DNA of 64,000 bases. Source: Pogonophryne albipinna. Taxonomy: Eukaryota; Chordata; Actinopteri; Perciformes; Artedidraconidae. This document shows positions 41,501 through 54,200 of the stretch, piece after piece. The first letter of the stretch is position 1, and every line of letters begins with the position of its first letter. The stretch is taken from positions 30,301,293 to 30,365,292 of the forward strand of contig CM053257.1 of NCBI GenBank assembly GCA_028583405.1, given 5' to 3'. The notes under the pieces are model-generated. The model saw only the letters and a program-made list of their open reading frames with translations, was not told the origin of the DNA and searched no databases. The translations under genes and the position numbers were made by a program.

Positions 41501-44500
41501 CTTTAAATACACACATCACAACAATAAAAACTTTAAAGGTCTCCTATTATACTATTTTTAGGCATATATTATAGGTCTCAGACATATAAAAAACATGTCT
41601 ATAAAGTGTTTGGCTCAAAATACCAAACAGATCACCCATTCTAGCCATGCCTCATACCCTCTATTTCAGCCCTGTTAGGGAAGTGCTGATTCTGGTTCTG
41701 TAGCTTTAAAAATAAAAGAGAGGAGAGGAGAGCTCATGCAGGAGAATTATACCCAGATACTCCGCTGAATGCTGCCGTGATTAAACACCATATTATGTTT
41801 CAAACCACATCAAGGATTATTTCTGAAACAGTATGGAGCTCAAATGCTTTTTATCTCGCGGGTTTACCACAAGGTACCTTTTTATATCCTGCTTTTTTAC
41901 ACATATACTCTCTCCAGTACAGCGTTAGCTCTGAGTGTTAGCGATGCTTGCTAATGTAAGCAAAGACCATATTACGTCCAAAACACATCGCGCTTTGTTT
42001 CTGATAGCGACGTTTCTGATAGGGCCGTGGGTGTAAAGCCAGACCACATTTCCGATATGACGTCATATCGGATGCAAATCTGGATCCGTTCCGTTGTACC
42101 TCCGTTTTTAGAGATGTGGGTACGGAGGAAAAGAGAGAGGGTTGTATTTTCGGACACTTTGTGAGTCTCCTGACACACCGGGGACACATTTATGTATAAA
42201 AGTGCATTTTGCATGATAGGAGACCTTAAAGACGCTAACAAGCTTGTTTTTGCTGGTGTACACTGTACTTTTGACATGTACCATACCCCCTCTTTGTTCT
42301 TCACTTCAGGCCCATGGACCTTGCCGCCATTAAAAAGAGCATCGAGACCGGTGTGATCCGCACCACCGCTGAGTTCCAGAGGGACATCATGCTGATGTTT
42401 CAGAACGCTGTCATGTACAACAGTCTGGACCATGATGTGTACCACATGGCTCTGGAGATGCAGCGCGACGTCCTGGAGCAGATCCAGCAGTATTTGGCCA
42501 CCCAGCTGATCATGGAGACGTCGGAGTCCGGCATCAGCGCCAAGAGCCTGAGGGGCCGTGAGAGCACGCGCAAACAGGACTCCACTGACAAGGTGCTTCA
42601 CTAGAATATTGACAAAAGCAGAGTACTGAAGAAGAGACAAGGGTGAGACACCAGGCTGACTTTAAGGTAGAAGACCCTAAAGTAGATCTGCCTGATATTT
42701 TCCAAAGCATGACATTAGTTTGTTTTGTATTTCCAGGTAGCCATTGGTTTTATATGCTACCAAAATCAAGTTACTTGAATAATCCAAATAGTGGGTAATC
42801 CATCACAGTGAAAAGTAAATACAAATAAAATAGAATAGAAATAGTGCAAGGAGAGTCTATATAAAGTAAATGGAATATGATATATTAGATAATCATCTTA
42901 TGTCCTACAATTCTTGGGTCTTAAACGGCTTTAATCTTCTATGGAGGATTATCTTTGATCATATTTATAAAAAGACAATACGTTTTTCACTGTAGGTTCA
43001 AACCAATGGTTGACTGAAAAGCAATACATTTATTTTAAATCAGAACATGTATGCTCTGGAAAATGGTAGGAAATAATGCAATACTGTTAAGAACATTACT
43101 GACAACTATTAACCAAAGTGTACAGCAAGTTTTAACGTTAATATTCTACTTTCCTCCAGAAACCAGTTTTTTTCCCGTGTGTTTCACAACAGTATGAAAA
43201 CCAACTGGTGGATTATTGGCCTGATGAATCAAATGATCATTTGGTCACCTTTTTATTTCATGAATTTTGTGTGAGTGAAGTAATATTGATGTTACAGATT
43301 TGTACTACCAAATGGACTTCTTTTTTTACACAATCTATAAATCACCCTAATGAAGGCCCCCGTAGAATGTGTATTGCTGAAACATGGTCAAATAAATATT
43401 TTATGAGTAGTTCTTAATATTTTGATGACAAATTACTCGATCCGAAGCAAACTTCAAGTGTTCGGGTTTTATAGCGAGCTGATAGAACTGAAACCAACAG
43501 TTGAAGGGAAGGTGCGAGGTTAAGTGTCCTGATGTGCTTTTGGAAATGGTTGACAGTAACGGGGGGTTACGTATTGTAACCCTAGTTATATAAGCACAGG
43601 CGGAGCCCTCTACCTGGGGGCCCTGTCTTTCCTATGCCGCTCGCTGAAGAGGGTGTAGGATGACGGTCGGGAGGCGTAGCCGCCTTATATACTGTGGGCC
43701 TGCGCGCGCATTCAGCTAGGCTCGCCCCGATTGGCCGGCTACGTTTATGCAGCTCAGTAGGTGAATGCACACATAGCACGATAGAGAGTAGTACCCATAG
43801 AGTCCAGTAGAGGGCGGAGCCTGTGCGATATATAACGTATGTCTATAGTACGCATTGTATGCAGTTAATGAGCTGAACATGATGGCATGTTCCTTACATA
43901 AATCTGAAGTGTAGTGTGATAGCAGTGCAGCTAGACATTTGTTACAAAAGTAGTTGCCTTCCATTTTATTTCAACCTTTCCTCCTGCCTTATATACTCTG
44001 TTGTTTCTTGGCCTTATTTTGCTTTCTCTTTCGACCTGCAGTGCACTTTTGTGTCGCAGCTCTGATATAAATAATTTTCCTCCTGCAGGACACTGTCTCC
44101 ATGTCCTCTCCTGCCTTTCTTCTTTCTCTTTTTGTAAGTACCCATCCTAAAGCCTTTACCTTTTCTTTCTGGTCTTTTTTTCCCCCTGACACAGACAGTA
44201 AAGCTGCCTTGTATACCAAACCAAAGGAAAACTCATTCAAGATCAAGTCAATGATTGCCTTTAACATCTTGAAGGGGTAATGTGTTCAGTACATTAAGCC
44301 TCGACAATATGGTGTATATGAAATATCACAATATCTTTTAAACTAATACATTAATATTAATTTTGTGATGATGTTGTAGGGTTGACTCTTGGACTTTCAT
44401 GAAATATTTACAAAAGAATCATTTTAAATTGTTGTCTGGATATAATGACTTAGTGGGTAAAGACAAATAATAATACAAAGCGTATTGAATCCTTTAAAAA

Positions 44501-44722
44501 CGGGAAAAGAAAACTATTTTCCCATATAACGATATCCAAAACTAAGGGGAAAAAAATCACAAAAATCGTTATAATATTGATCTATTGCCCAGCCCTATGT
44601 GAAATGAGTATAATATATTGCATGTATACTCATAGGCTTTGTCTTCCTCTCTTGAACTGCAGGACGGAGGCACCAGAGGGCGCCGTTGTGCCATAGAAGC
44701 TGACCTCAAGATGAAGAAATGA
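32094..44722 (+). CDS. brd8: Bromodomain-containing protein 8
   Basis: Encodes BRD8, a subunit of the NuA4/TIP60 histone acetyltransferase complex, 844 residues. Twenty coding exons: 32094-32112, 32508-32604, 33471-33540, 33643-33692, 33825-33947, 34049-34129, 34236-34300, 34711-34853, 35338-35529, 36404-36488, 37825-37968, 39227-39387, 40022-40463, 40583-40626, 40741-41009, 41158-41250, 41355-41423, 42310-42592, 44089-44133, 44663-44722. Phases agree throughout. The start MANGVGKHKLL matches the family; then EPWSVREKLCLATSVMKSGD, RAIKPFAEPGRPPDWFSQKH, a charged coiled coil (residues ~90-170), PPPSPLLSELLKKGS, VGDIIAIIEDK, an acidic stretch, and one bromodomain (~675-790; NVFLQPVSDEIAPGYHSIVQ, FQNAVMYN). 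It ends with the short-isoform tail DGGTRGRRCAIEADLKMKK; no second bromodomain is seen. The donor of exon 11 could instead be at 37962. Confidence 0.95.
32964..33130 (-). repeat. tRNA-related SINE in brd8 intron 2
   Basis: On the minus strand the sequence has a tRNA A box (TGGCTGAGTGGGTAGTG) and B box (GTTCGAGTCCC), followed by the widespread fish SINE block containing TAAGTCGCTTTGGATAAAAG. No target-site duplication was confirmed. Non-coding. Confidence 0.7.
34358..34381. repeat. Perfect 24-bp palindrome in brd8 intron
   Basis: The sequence centred on GCTAACGTTAGC reads the same on both strands across 24 bases. The core CTAACGTTAG recurs in fish DNA and imperfect relatives lie at 11,740-11,880. 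No function is evident. Confidence 0.9.
35595..35624. repeat. Poly(T) tract in brd8 intron 9
   Basis: Thirty consecutive T residues shortly after the exon 9 donor. Likely a retroposon tail or slippage tract; no element body was recognised next to it. Confidence 0.85.
36660..37272. mobile_element. TTAA-flanked MITE in brd8 intron 10
   Basis: Inverted ends CCCTTATGTTGTGTTCGGGT / GAACACAACACAAGGG bounded by TTAA (36656-36659, 37273-37276). A GGTCAAATTTG/GGTCAAAATTGACCC motif recurs inside. 613 bp, no coding capacity. Different family from the AGGGGACCTATCATG group. Confidence 0.88.
38083..38896. mobile_element. TTAA-flanked MITE in brd8 intron 11
   Basis: Inverted ends CCCTTAGATGCACGAGT / TATGCATCTAAGGG bounded by TTAA (38079-38082, 38897-38900); GTGGGTCAAAAAGGACCC is repeated in inverted form near both ends. 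Interrupted at about 38,320-38,550 by a LINE/SINE tail ending in an ATT microsatellite. Confidence 0.88.
38320..38549 (+). repeat. L2-type retroposon 3' tail nested in MITE
   Basis: Contains the typical fish L2/CR1-like end TTGTAAAGCGATTTTGAGTC then CTTGAAAAGCCCTATAAAA and a run of ATT units. A similar tail lies at 48552-48719. No reverse transcriptase ORF is present, so it is a 5'-truncated copy or a SINE using the same tail. Confidence 0.65.
39448..39876. mobile_element. TTAA-flanked MITE, subfamily A copy 1
   Basis: Ends AGAGGCCTTATTATGC / GCATAATACGTCCTCT bounded by TTAA on both sides. Shares with copies at 45928, 50699 and 60166 the blocks CCCTTTCCTGTAGTG, CTATTGGCTA, GGGGCGGGACAT, CAATCAGAGCAGACTGGGCT and GCTGCAGCAC. 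Lies in brd8 intron 12. Confidence 0.88.
41537..42225. mobile_element. TTAA-flanked MITE in brd8 intron 17
   Basis: Ends AGGTCTCCTATTATAC / GCATGATAGGAGACC bounded by TTAA (41533-41536, 42226-42229). Internal blocks (GTTTGGCTCAAAATACCAAA, CTATTTCAGCCCTGTT) match, in reverse orientation, the copies at 52865 and 62131. Ends just 84 bp before the bromodomain exon at 42310. Confidence 0.85.
43560..43852. mobile_element. Fold-back repeat with long inverted ends, brd8 intron 18
   Basis: The left end (TACGTATTGTAACCC ... GCACAGGCGGAGCCCTCTAC) and the right end (GTAGAGGGCGGAGCCTGTGC ... ATAACGTATG) form inverted repeats of about 45 bp. The left end holds its own small hairpin GGGTTAC-GTATT-GTAACCC. 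GC-rich relative to surroundings. No TSD was found; class uncertain. Confidence 0.6.
44295..44596. mobile_element. Degenerate hAT-like MITE, brd8 last intron
   Basis: The right end CTATTGCCCAGCCCTA is a common hAT-type terminus; the left end AAGCCTCGACAATATGG is a degraded counterpart. AT-rich interior with repeated AATATC/ATATTG. No clear target-site duplication; no ORF. Ends about 65 bp before the last brd8 exon. Confidence 0.5.
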
Positions 44723-45279
44723 AAACACCATCGTTTTTATCCAACTGTGTTTCCGAGTTAAAGTTACAGCGACTGAATTTATTCTGTCAGTTACACGGAT
44801 TCTCACCCAGCATAAAATGCAGTTTCAACTTTATTTGCACTCTAAACTGTATGAGTAGACTGAATTTCGGAGGGGGGCCCATTTCACTTAGATTTAGCCT
44901 GCTCAGGTTGTATTAACAGACTAATGTCACTCATAGCCTGCAAATTGGCTGAAATTAAGCCTTCATGAGGCCGAGATGCGCTTCAGATTATTGTGGTTGA
45001 TCTTGAGAGACATGTTGATACTAATATGTGAAACCAGAGGCCAAAGAGTCTGAGTTACCTAGAAGTCCCGAATAATCAGGGAGGTGTAGGGGGCACATCA
45101 TCATTTTAAACATTTTAATTGCAGGAATTAAATCATTTGAGGATTTGTTATTTTAAGTGTTATTTAAAAAGAATGCACAGATCATTTGTGGCTGTATTTT
45201 TTGTGAAACGATACCAATTCATATTCAGTATTTTTGAGTATCAGATTAAACTGTTTTGTGGATTTTAAGATGTATAATC

Positions 45280-45285
45280 AATAAA
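45280..45285 (+). terminator. brd8: brd8 poly(A) signal
   Basis: Canonical AATAAA 558 bases after the stop codon, followed by AAGCG and T-rich DNA. Best candidate for the 3' end of brd8 at about 45,300. Confidence 0.7.
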
Positions 45286-45299
45286 AGCGTCGTAAAGCC

Positions 45300-48250
45300 C
45301 TCAACCCACTATGTTAAACTTGAATTTGCACACATGTTTCCCAAAGACTCAAACTACACTACAGCAGTCACCTTGAATCTAATCAAAAGTCTTCATGCAA
45401 GGGTGGTCAGCGACAATCAGTGACATTGGAATATTGATTGGGATTTCCTATTATAATGTTTTTATTGCAATCATTTAATGATCCTTATTAATTTTTAATA
45501 CAAAAGTGCTTTGCCTCATTCAGGATATGGATGATGTTCTGTGTGTCAGTAGGAGAAAGCATGCAGATATTCTCAGGAAAGCCAAGTGGCTCGAAACTGT
45601 TAAGATGAATGCAAGCGCTCCAAGATAAATACGTTAGTGTTGTGTTTCCTAAAATATCTGCATCTGATGTAACGTCCACTTTTTTCCCACAAAGCTTCCA
45701 CTCTGGTGAAACGCCAATAAGGAAGGGTTTTGCATCTCACGTTTAGTTAGTCATGTTTAGTGTTATGTAAAAGGGCCTGATTATTAAAACATATTCAGAG
45801 CTTTCATTGAAGCCGACTCATGTTCAGGATGGCACAGTGTTGCTGTTTGTCTCATTTAGTTTAAATGTGGAACGTGTATTCATGATTTCAATATGACCAT
45901 AAACTAAGGTTTTTCCATTTCCTTTAAAGAGGCCTATGATACTTTTGGGGTTTTCCCTTTCCTGTAGTGTTTTATAGGTTTTTGTGCATGTGTATGGTCT
46001 GCAAAGGCTAAAAAGTTTCTCTCCCAACGTATTGACATCACTACGTAACACTCACGCTTCTATTGGCTAACTCTCCAACACATAGGCTAAGGGGCGGGAC
46101 ATGAATCACAACAGATCCGGCCAGCTAACCAATCAGAGCAGACTGGGCTCTGGTTTCAGACGGAGGGTGAAAAGAGGTGCTGCAGCACGGGCAGTATGAG
46201 AAAAAGACCTTTTTGAACATTAAAGCGTATACACGTCACAATAGAGACAAATATGAACCTGATTAGCATAATAGGGTTCCATTAAACCCACGTGTATTTG
46301 GCCTTGGCCATGGTTAAGTTATATTAGTTGTACATGCAGTAAGTAAAGGAAGTTCGAGGGGAACTATTTGTAATGAATATACAGAAACGTTTTATTTTGG
46401 ACTTGCTTACCTGTAGGTGTGATCCCAGATGCAGTAGTTCATATGTTTGGTTCAGCTTTTTTGTAATATATTATAAATGTATGTGTATAAATCCCTCACT
46501 GCCTGATCACCTTGAAACAAATCACTCTGATTCTTATAAGATTATTTACAGTCTTGGCTGATATCAAACAATAATCACTAAGTATCCAAATTCATCAATA
46601 TGTTGTACATATGTGTCACAAGCAGAGTAAATAAATACAAATGAACCAATCAGACAGGTCAAAAGATATTCTGATTACATCTTTAATTGTCAGGTATATT
46701 TGTGCTAAAACTGATTTCTTTAGTGTTCCTAAAGTGTTCTACCTAATAGACCTGACCTCCGCGTGTCAGGGCAAAGGTTTTACATGTTTGTGAGTGTGGA
46801 CCTGGATATTCTAACAAATTATCATTTAGTGTGTCAGTTGTCATTAAGATGTGTTCACAATCAAAATAAAATAAATAAATATGCAATTAATAAAAGACTC
46901 ACAAGGGTTTCATGCAACAGCAACAATAGGGAACACAGGATCAAATATGAACTTAAAAATGCTTGAAATAAACCTGAATATTTTGTAAAGTAACAGCTAA
47001 GGCAGTTTGGCCGGTGAACAGAAACAAGTGTTAATGTCTGTATAGGGTTTGAATCACATGTAGTTGGGATGGTAAAGAATTTAAGAAACAACTCGTAAAA
47101 GTTAGCATCCAACTCATGACAAGATCTGACAACTTCTGATTCTGTGGAAGAAAGCCGATTAAGGTCCACAGATAATTAGTAGAATTTCAAAACATGATTT
47201 CAACAGTTAAGTAGATTAGATTTTTTTTTTATACATTTTTTTTAAACAAAACGATTCTTATTTACAAAACATCTGTATAAATTAAAAGGTGCAGAATTTA
47301 TAAAATATTTATAAAATATGGGCCGGATGTTTGTCTGAGAACGGAAGTATTTAAGCTTGTGCACGGTTTTAGGAAATGGAGGTATTGCATGACATTTAAG
47401 CCAAGTTTATCTACAGATATGTGGATCTAATCAAATCAAAATGTATTCTTCAAAACATGGCCCTCTTTTTTCATAACAGTCACCCTTTAACCTCACCTGA
47501 AATACTGAAACTTCCTGAATACCAGAAGCTTAATGACCAATGCAAGCAGAACTGCAGGAAGCCATTTATTTTGGCAAGGACATCTTTTTAAGATAACACA
47601 ATCAGATAAATGTGCTAGTGATACATGTTTGACTCTACTGTGCCTATTGATTTAGTTCAAATCGCCTAGATAACCACATTATAGCTCCTTTTTAATCTGA
47701 TTTGTCTGTAATAATAAATAATAAGTCCTTTCCTTTACAGTAAAGAAGCTCTCAGATTTGTCCAAAGACTACAGTATTATTTAAGTTGTTGAGCTTCCTA
47801 TAGAAAACAGATTAGCCAAGATGCTCAAGTAACATTCACTCTATTAACTAATACATAAATACTTCTAACATTTCAGCCAGGACACAAAAACATTCAACAA
47901 AATAAATACAAGTAAACTTAAACAAATAAAACATGTACGTGTGAACATACTACTGCCTTCATAACCACAAAAGGAGACTCCCATATGTGCGTCATGCCAT
48001 TTCTATAAGAAAGTTTAAAGGCTCCGAGACATCATCACACTGCCACAGTGAGTTTGCACCTGATGCAACTCTTATTTTCTACCATCAAAGAGGAGAGAAG
48101 GCACATTGTTTCCAGTGGCATAATCTCCCACCGACTGCGCTGTACCTAAAAGAGGTTTCTTTACAAAGTGGACAGATTAAAATCACACATTTGGATAAAA
48201 TGTGTTATTGTAAAGTCTGCAAAGAAACACGTTCTCCTCTCAAACAGTCC
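45300..48250. other. Intergenic DNA between convergent brd8 and dnajc18
   Basis: AT-rich region with no gene recognised apart from the MITE at 45928. The right part should include the dnajc18 3' UTR (minus strand); several TTTATT hexamers (AATAAA on the minus strand) occur but none stands out. A plus-strand ORF at 47987-48331 is antisense to the dnajc18 terminal exon and shows no domain. Confidence 0.45.
45928..46281. mobile_element. TTAA-flanked MITE, subfamily A copy 2
   Basis: Bounded by TTAA at 45924-45927 and 46282-46285. Same orientation and internal blocks as 39448-39876 but shorter (354 bp). Intergenic, just downstream of brd8. Confidence 0.85.
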
Positions 48251-51200
48251 TCAATTGGCTCTCTGATGCCCGACCAATCGATGGAGTTTGTCACAGTTGT
48301 CCAGCCTCATCGACTCCGCCTTCTGCTTTAACCGCTCGTCTCGGTACAGCTGCCCGAGGTTCGCCAGGTCGGATTCTGAGAAGGAGAACGGGATCGCAAA
48401 AGAAAGATTTATGACTAGCATTCAGAATAACTTCCTTTCTGGCAGAGGGTTAGATGAAAAGAGAAAGATCATTCTCTTGTCAGTATGTTACATATAATTC
48501 AATCAGCAGCCAGTTAGCGTAGCTTAGCATAAATCAATTAATCAAAACTCACCTTTTCACACTTGCCTTCAACTCCTAATCCACTAACCCCATGTCCTTA
48601 TTCCACCTAGCTTTTTACTTTTGTTGGTATTTTTTGTCTTTACTTGCTTGTAAAGTGCTTTGAGAACCAGGAAAAGCGCTATATAAATCACATGTATTAT
48701 TATTATTATTATTATTATAAAGTCTTGGAAAGGGCCTGGCTCTGTCCAGATATTAGAAAGTCACATCCTATGAATCAAAGTGATGCAGCGCTAACAACAA
48801 CCACTTCTTGTTAGTCAGTGTCATTTTCATTTCGTAACTATAACGTTTAAAGATATATAGTTAACACCATCTATATACAAATTAAATTATGCTCTTTTAA
48901 TGTTCAGTGTTGCTTCCCTGCCGCATTTGGGTAACCAAATCTACCTAAGACAGACATCTAACAACTGATTGGGCTAGCATTTATTGCTCGTTTTGGTTAA
49001 ACTTAAGCTGTCATTTTCTTTAGTGTGTTGCCCAAAAGTTGGTATAAATGTAGTTATTAATGAGGTATGAAATATGCATTTTAAGTTAATGAAATGCAGT
49101 CATGCACAGTTAAGAGTGTACGTACAGGGGTTTTCCACTCAACGTTAGTGGAAAAAAAAGGGTGTGGTTCAGTCTTTAACTTGTTTGTTTTAGAACAGTA
49201 CAATAAATGCAGTATAATTCGCTTTTCTTGGGGGGGGTCTATGTGCTGGACTATTTCTTAGGTAGGACCAGTTGCTGGGCAACCAGCGAGACTGCAGGAG
49301 CTTCAGGCTGCGGCTCTTAAAGCGAATAACCATATTTCCCAAGTGTTGCACACACTTCCTTTAACAGTGACCAACTTTAAGATATATGCAAGTGCTTACA
49401 ATAGCAGGAGACAATATAAAAACACTTGATATTAAATCTACTTTAATCAAAGTGATGATGAGTAGCTCGCTTACTCTGCTGTTTCTCTTTCCAGCAGCTG
49501 TTCTGCAGGTGCTCGATATAGTCGTTCTCGATAGTTTTCTCTAGTTCATCCAGCTCCGCTCCTCTGTACTCTTTCTCAAAACTTTTGTCCACGTAGTACG
49601 GCACGCCCATGTGCTGCGTTTCCCTGGAGACCACCAGCCCGATGGCCCTGAAACCCAAACACAGGATTAAAATGTGTCCAGTAAAAACTATGGTGTGAAC
49701 CGTGGAGTATCCCAGGGATCTGGTGAAGTGTCACTGTAGTAAGGTCAATGCTGTGGCACACTCACGGCTTATAGAAGAGACTGAAGGCCGGGTTAATGGC
49801 CATCATCTGAGTAAACACTGATATGAGGATTAGCACCAGCACAGGGAGGAGCTGCAGCAGCGCTGTGAAGGTGTTCTGTGTGAAGATAAAATCAGCAGAT
49901 TACAAAGCATATAATACTGCATGTAGGCTGCACTGATTCACTACAGCACAGAACGTATGTCTTTGAAGCACCATGCAAAAAAAGGCACTTCCGTGATGAA
50001 GAAAATAAATGAAAGACATGAAATCAATCATTATAGGAATCTGTCACCAGCCATGTTGAAATGGATCTCCCAAAAGTGCAATTTTTTCCCGTGCATGTTA
50101 ATAATTAGGATATTCACAAGAAGAGCTTGCTGTGGTTAGTCTTTCTGTCTTGTGAGTCACTGACCTGACTCTGGTTCTCCTCCACCACCACCTCCTCGCG
50201 CCTCTCAAAAGCACGTCGACGACGAGGCTGATAGAACTGAGAGTAGGAGGCGCCCTGGTTGGTGTACATGTGGATATTTCCTGTAGAGAGACACGTGCAG
50301 TTTTACAGCATTTACATTTATCAAAAGACAGTGGATCACAGTCCTAAACTGTTGACCGAACCATTTGTCAGACCAAAAACTTGAATGTTAGATTGATATA
50401 TAAGTGATACTGCTCTGCATGAATGAGGTGTGAATGACTCGTAGTATTTGAGGGGTCGAAAAGACCTGATCAAGCGCTATATACTGTAAGTACAGTCCAT
50501 TTACCATTACACACAACTTTGCAAACATAGGTAAGAACAATGAATCTGAATGTTATCAACATCGAAAATGTATTATTCAGATTGCAGGAGGCAAAATATT
50601 TGTGAAAGGTGAAATGTGTTTTAAAATATATATATATATATATATATTGTAGTGCTGCATAGATTTCATGGCCAACAACTCTAATTCTACAGGTTTAAAG
50701 GGCCTTGTATGTTTATTTCAGGTTCATATTTGTATGTTGTGTCTCTCCTGGGACATGTCTCCATGCTTTAATATTCAAAAAGCTCTTTATTTTTCTCATA
50801 CTGCCTGTGCTGCAGTACCTCTTTTCACCCTCTGTCTAAAACCGGAGCCCAGTCTGCTCCGATTGGTTAGCTGGCCGGCTCTGTTTTAATTGTTCAACCT
50901 CTGTTGATGTCCCGTCCCTTAACCTATCACGTACAATGTGTCAGAGCACAAGCCAATAGAATACGAGTGTTACATAGTGACGTCACTGTGCTATAGAAGT
51001 AAACAAAGGAATCCAATAGAGGCGTTTCAGAGATAGTCACACGCACACAAATCTACAGGAAAGGTGAAAACCCCAAAATGCATAATAAGAGAGCACATTT
51101 TCATTGAAAATTAGGAAAATAATCATCCCCTCTAGTACTGTGCAGCATCAGTCAAAATAATCCTAAATTCGATATTTTTTTCAAAATCGTTCCCTCCTTC

Positions 51201-54200
51201 TCACCTGTGGGAAATCTTCCCCCAAAGAAAATGTTGAAGAGTTCCTCGGGGGAAATGTCGGCCTCGAAGTCTCTGTTGAAGCTTCGGTAGTATCCATGGC
51301 GACTGTGGCTGGAGGGTTGGGGTGTGCTGGAAGCAGCAGATTGATCTCCGTATTGATCGTACTGCTGCCTCTTCTCTGGATTGCTCAGCACTGCATATGC
51401 GTTGCCTATTGCTGTCGGAACGAGAGGGAAACATTTGGTTTTAGCATTCACTCAGCCCACAGCAACATAGAAACAAAAAATACAACTGGGAGAAATCCCA
51501 TAGTATAATGTCCCATAGTAGTAAACCGGAAGTATAATGTTGCCCTGATATTATTTAGCTACAGGTGGGAACCTCATTGACCTTCATGGATGCTGAATTA
51601 TTAATTGGCAGTTCTGATTTGCAAAATGAAACCATATACAGCATGTAAAGACAATTACTACTGAGTTTATTACTTACAAAATAAATATCTCAAATTGTGT
51701 TTCATGAATGTGTGTTTAGATTTGACTGAGTTATGAGTAGGGCTTGGAGAAAATAGGATTTTATTGTGGATCGGGATTAAAAAAAACACTTTGGCTGTAA
51801 ACGTTCTTTATCAGGATAATCATGAACATCCTCACAAGTGACTTGAAAAAAATATTGCTTGCCATCATAGTAGGGCTGCTCGATTATGGCAAAAATCATA
51901 ATCTCGATTATTTGGGTCAATAATTGATATAACGATTATTAAAAACGATTATCCATTTACTTTGAAAACATCCATTTATTGAAAAAAAAAAAAATTTGAA
52001 CAGTATGTTTTTAACAGGTGATTACCCTGAACTTTAAGTATAATTCAACTGAAAAACTAATTAAAAAAAATGTTAAGAATAAAAAAATCGTTTTATTCCG
52101 ATTATGTTGTTTTCATAATCGTTGCAAGCCAAAATCGTAATTGCGATTAAAATACGATTAATTGAGCAGCCCTATATCATAGTAGAAAAGTGAAAAAAAA
52201 GAGAGCCTTATTTATAAAAAACAAGGAATAATGCCAAACTTATCGTGTAAGAAAGAACCGACGTATCTATGCCATATTTCTGCAGAGAGGGACCTGATGT
52301 TAAGGGTGTTGAACCTGTGTATCTGTTTTTTTTATCTTTCTCCTCCCCATCCCCTAATCCCACACAGTTTTAAAACAGCAGCCCTGAATACATACAAACA
52401 GCTTAACAAAGACTTTATAAACTAAAACCAACCAGTAAGACTGCGTCACCCAGCCTCAAGCTGCTGCCCTGCCTGTAGTGTAATGTGTAAACAACTACAA
52501 GCGAGGGAGTCGTTTTTGAACTGAACTTGACCTCTAAATTAAAAACAATATATTTTGTGGGATAAATAAAGTCTCATTATGTGAAAGTACTGTCCAGCAA
52601 CTTGGTCAAAATACTTTAAAAAAAAAAAGGCACATACAAATCATAGTCACCAATCTCACAGAAAACAATCCCTGCTTTCTCATCTGTCAAAACTCATACC
52701 TTTGAAAGCATCCGTAGCTCCTGGAGCAAAGTTCTTGTCGGGGTGAAATTTGAGGGCCAGCTTCCTGTACGCCTTCTTCAAATCCTCATCACTGGCATTT
52801 TTGGTAACACCGAGAATTTCATAAAAGTCCTTGCAATTCTTTATCCTGCAATAAAAAAAAGTAAAGATCACCTATTATGCAAAATCCACTTTTTCATGTA
52901 TTTTATACAACAACATGTGTCCCCTCTGTTTAAAGAGACTCTGAACGTTTCAGGAAAAATATTCTCTCACTTTTTGTCCTGATCCATTTATATAAAAACT
53001 TGATCAGATTTTGGCCACTTTATGATGTCATAACGATTTTGTGGCTTGTAGCCAATCACCAACCAAGGTAACCCCCCCCCCCCACCTTATCACCTGAATC
53101 TCCTCCTAGAGCACCATTGAGTTCTTTTTAACCAAATATCTCTCAGAGGGGCGTGGGGAGGGGCTCCTTATTTTCATCTAAAGTAACAGACGGAGAATCA
53201 GCACTTTTGAAACAGGGCTGAAACAGAGGGGATTGTGGGATGCTACAATGATCTGTTTGGTATTTCGAGCCAAACACTTCAGAGACATGTTTGTATATAT
53301 CTGAGACCTATAATATATTGATGAAAAACAGTATAATAGGGGACCTTTAAAACATAGGTGCTTCATAGTATGTAACACAGCCAAAGTGTTTTGAACCACA
53401 GTTTACCTGAGAACGCCCTGGCGCTGGTCCTCGCTGTAGCTTTTCTTGTCATCAACACTCGCATGACTTGGTTCCTCGTCTCTAAGGTCCTCGTCCCTCC
53501 AGCCGGCTGGCGGGGGAACGTGGTTTGATTGTGGAGCAGCGGTGCCTCCATTCCTCACTATGGCGTCTATTAGCACTATGGAACAAAAACAGTGTCTGAG
53601 GTCAGCTGACAGATCAGATGGGAATGGAGAAAGATGGCTGAGAAAGCTTAAAGCAGAAAATACAGGTTGCCAACCAAAATGTACAGTATACAGATGGATG
53701 ACAGTTTAAAAAGGAAAACCAACATTAAGTAACCGAGTTAGGCATTTGGCCACCACAAGACTCCAGAACAAAATACTCTTTGACTACTTCTGTTACTCTA
53801 ATGAAACACTGTTCTTCATAGTGGTGGAGGGGGGTCGTCACATTGCTCCCAAAATCTCCCTTTAGTGATTACAATCTGGTGGTGGCCAACTTAATTATTC
53901 ACATCATTTTCATATTTAAATCATCCCTGGTTCCTTCTGCTGTGTGTTTAGGCATGTGCACATGTTTCCCCACTGATTTCCGGCTTTTGAAGAAATACAA
54001 ATGGATCCATTTATACATATTTCCTTTGCACTGTATATCAAAAGCCTTTCCCTACTTGCACCACAAGTGGAAAACTTGTCCAATGGAACAAGTTGGCATT
54101 TAACTGCCTCATGCACATTGTGTACAAAGAGATCCAGGAATTCTACGAAAGCATTAATATGCTGGCTATGATGCCATTAGGCAAGATAAACAACAAGAGT

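Noticed and set aside
41972..42640. 222-codon minus-strand ORF
   Set aside because: Antisense to the brd8 bromodomain exon and continuous with a MITE; a frame shadow.
47987..48331. 114-codon plus-strand ORF near the dnajc18 end
   Set aside because: Overlaps the terminal dnajc18 exon in antisense; no domain or splice structure.
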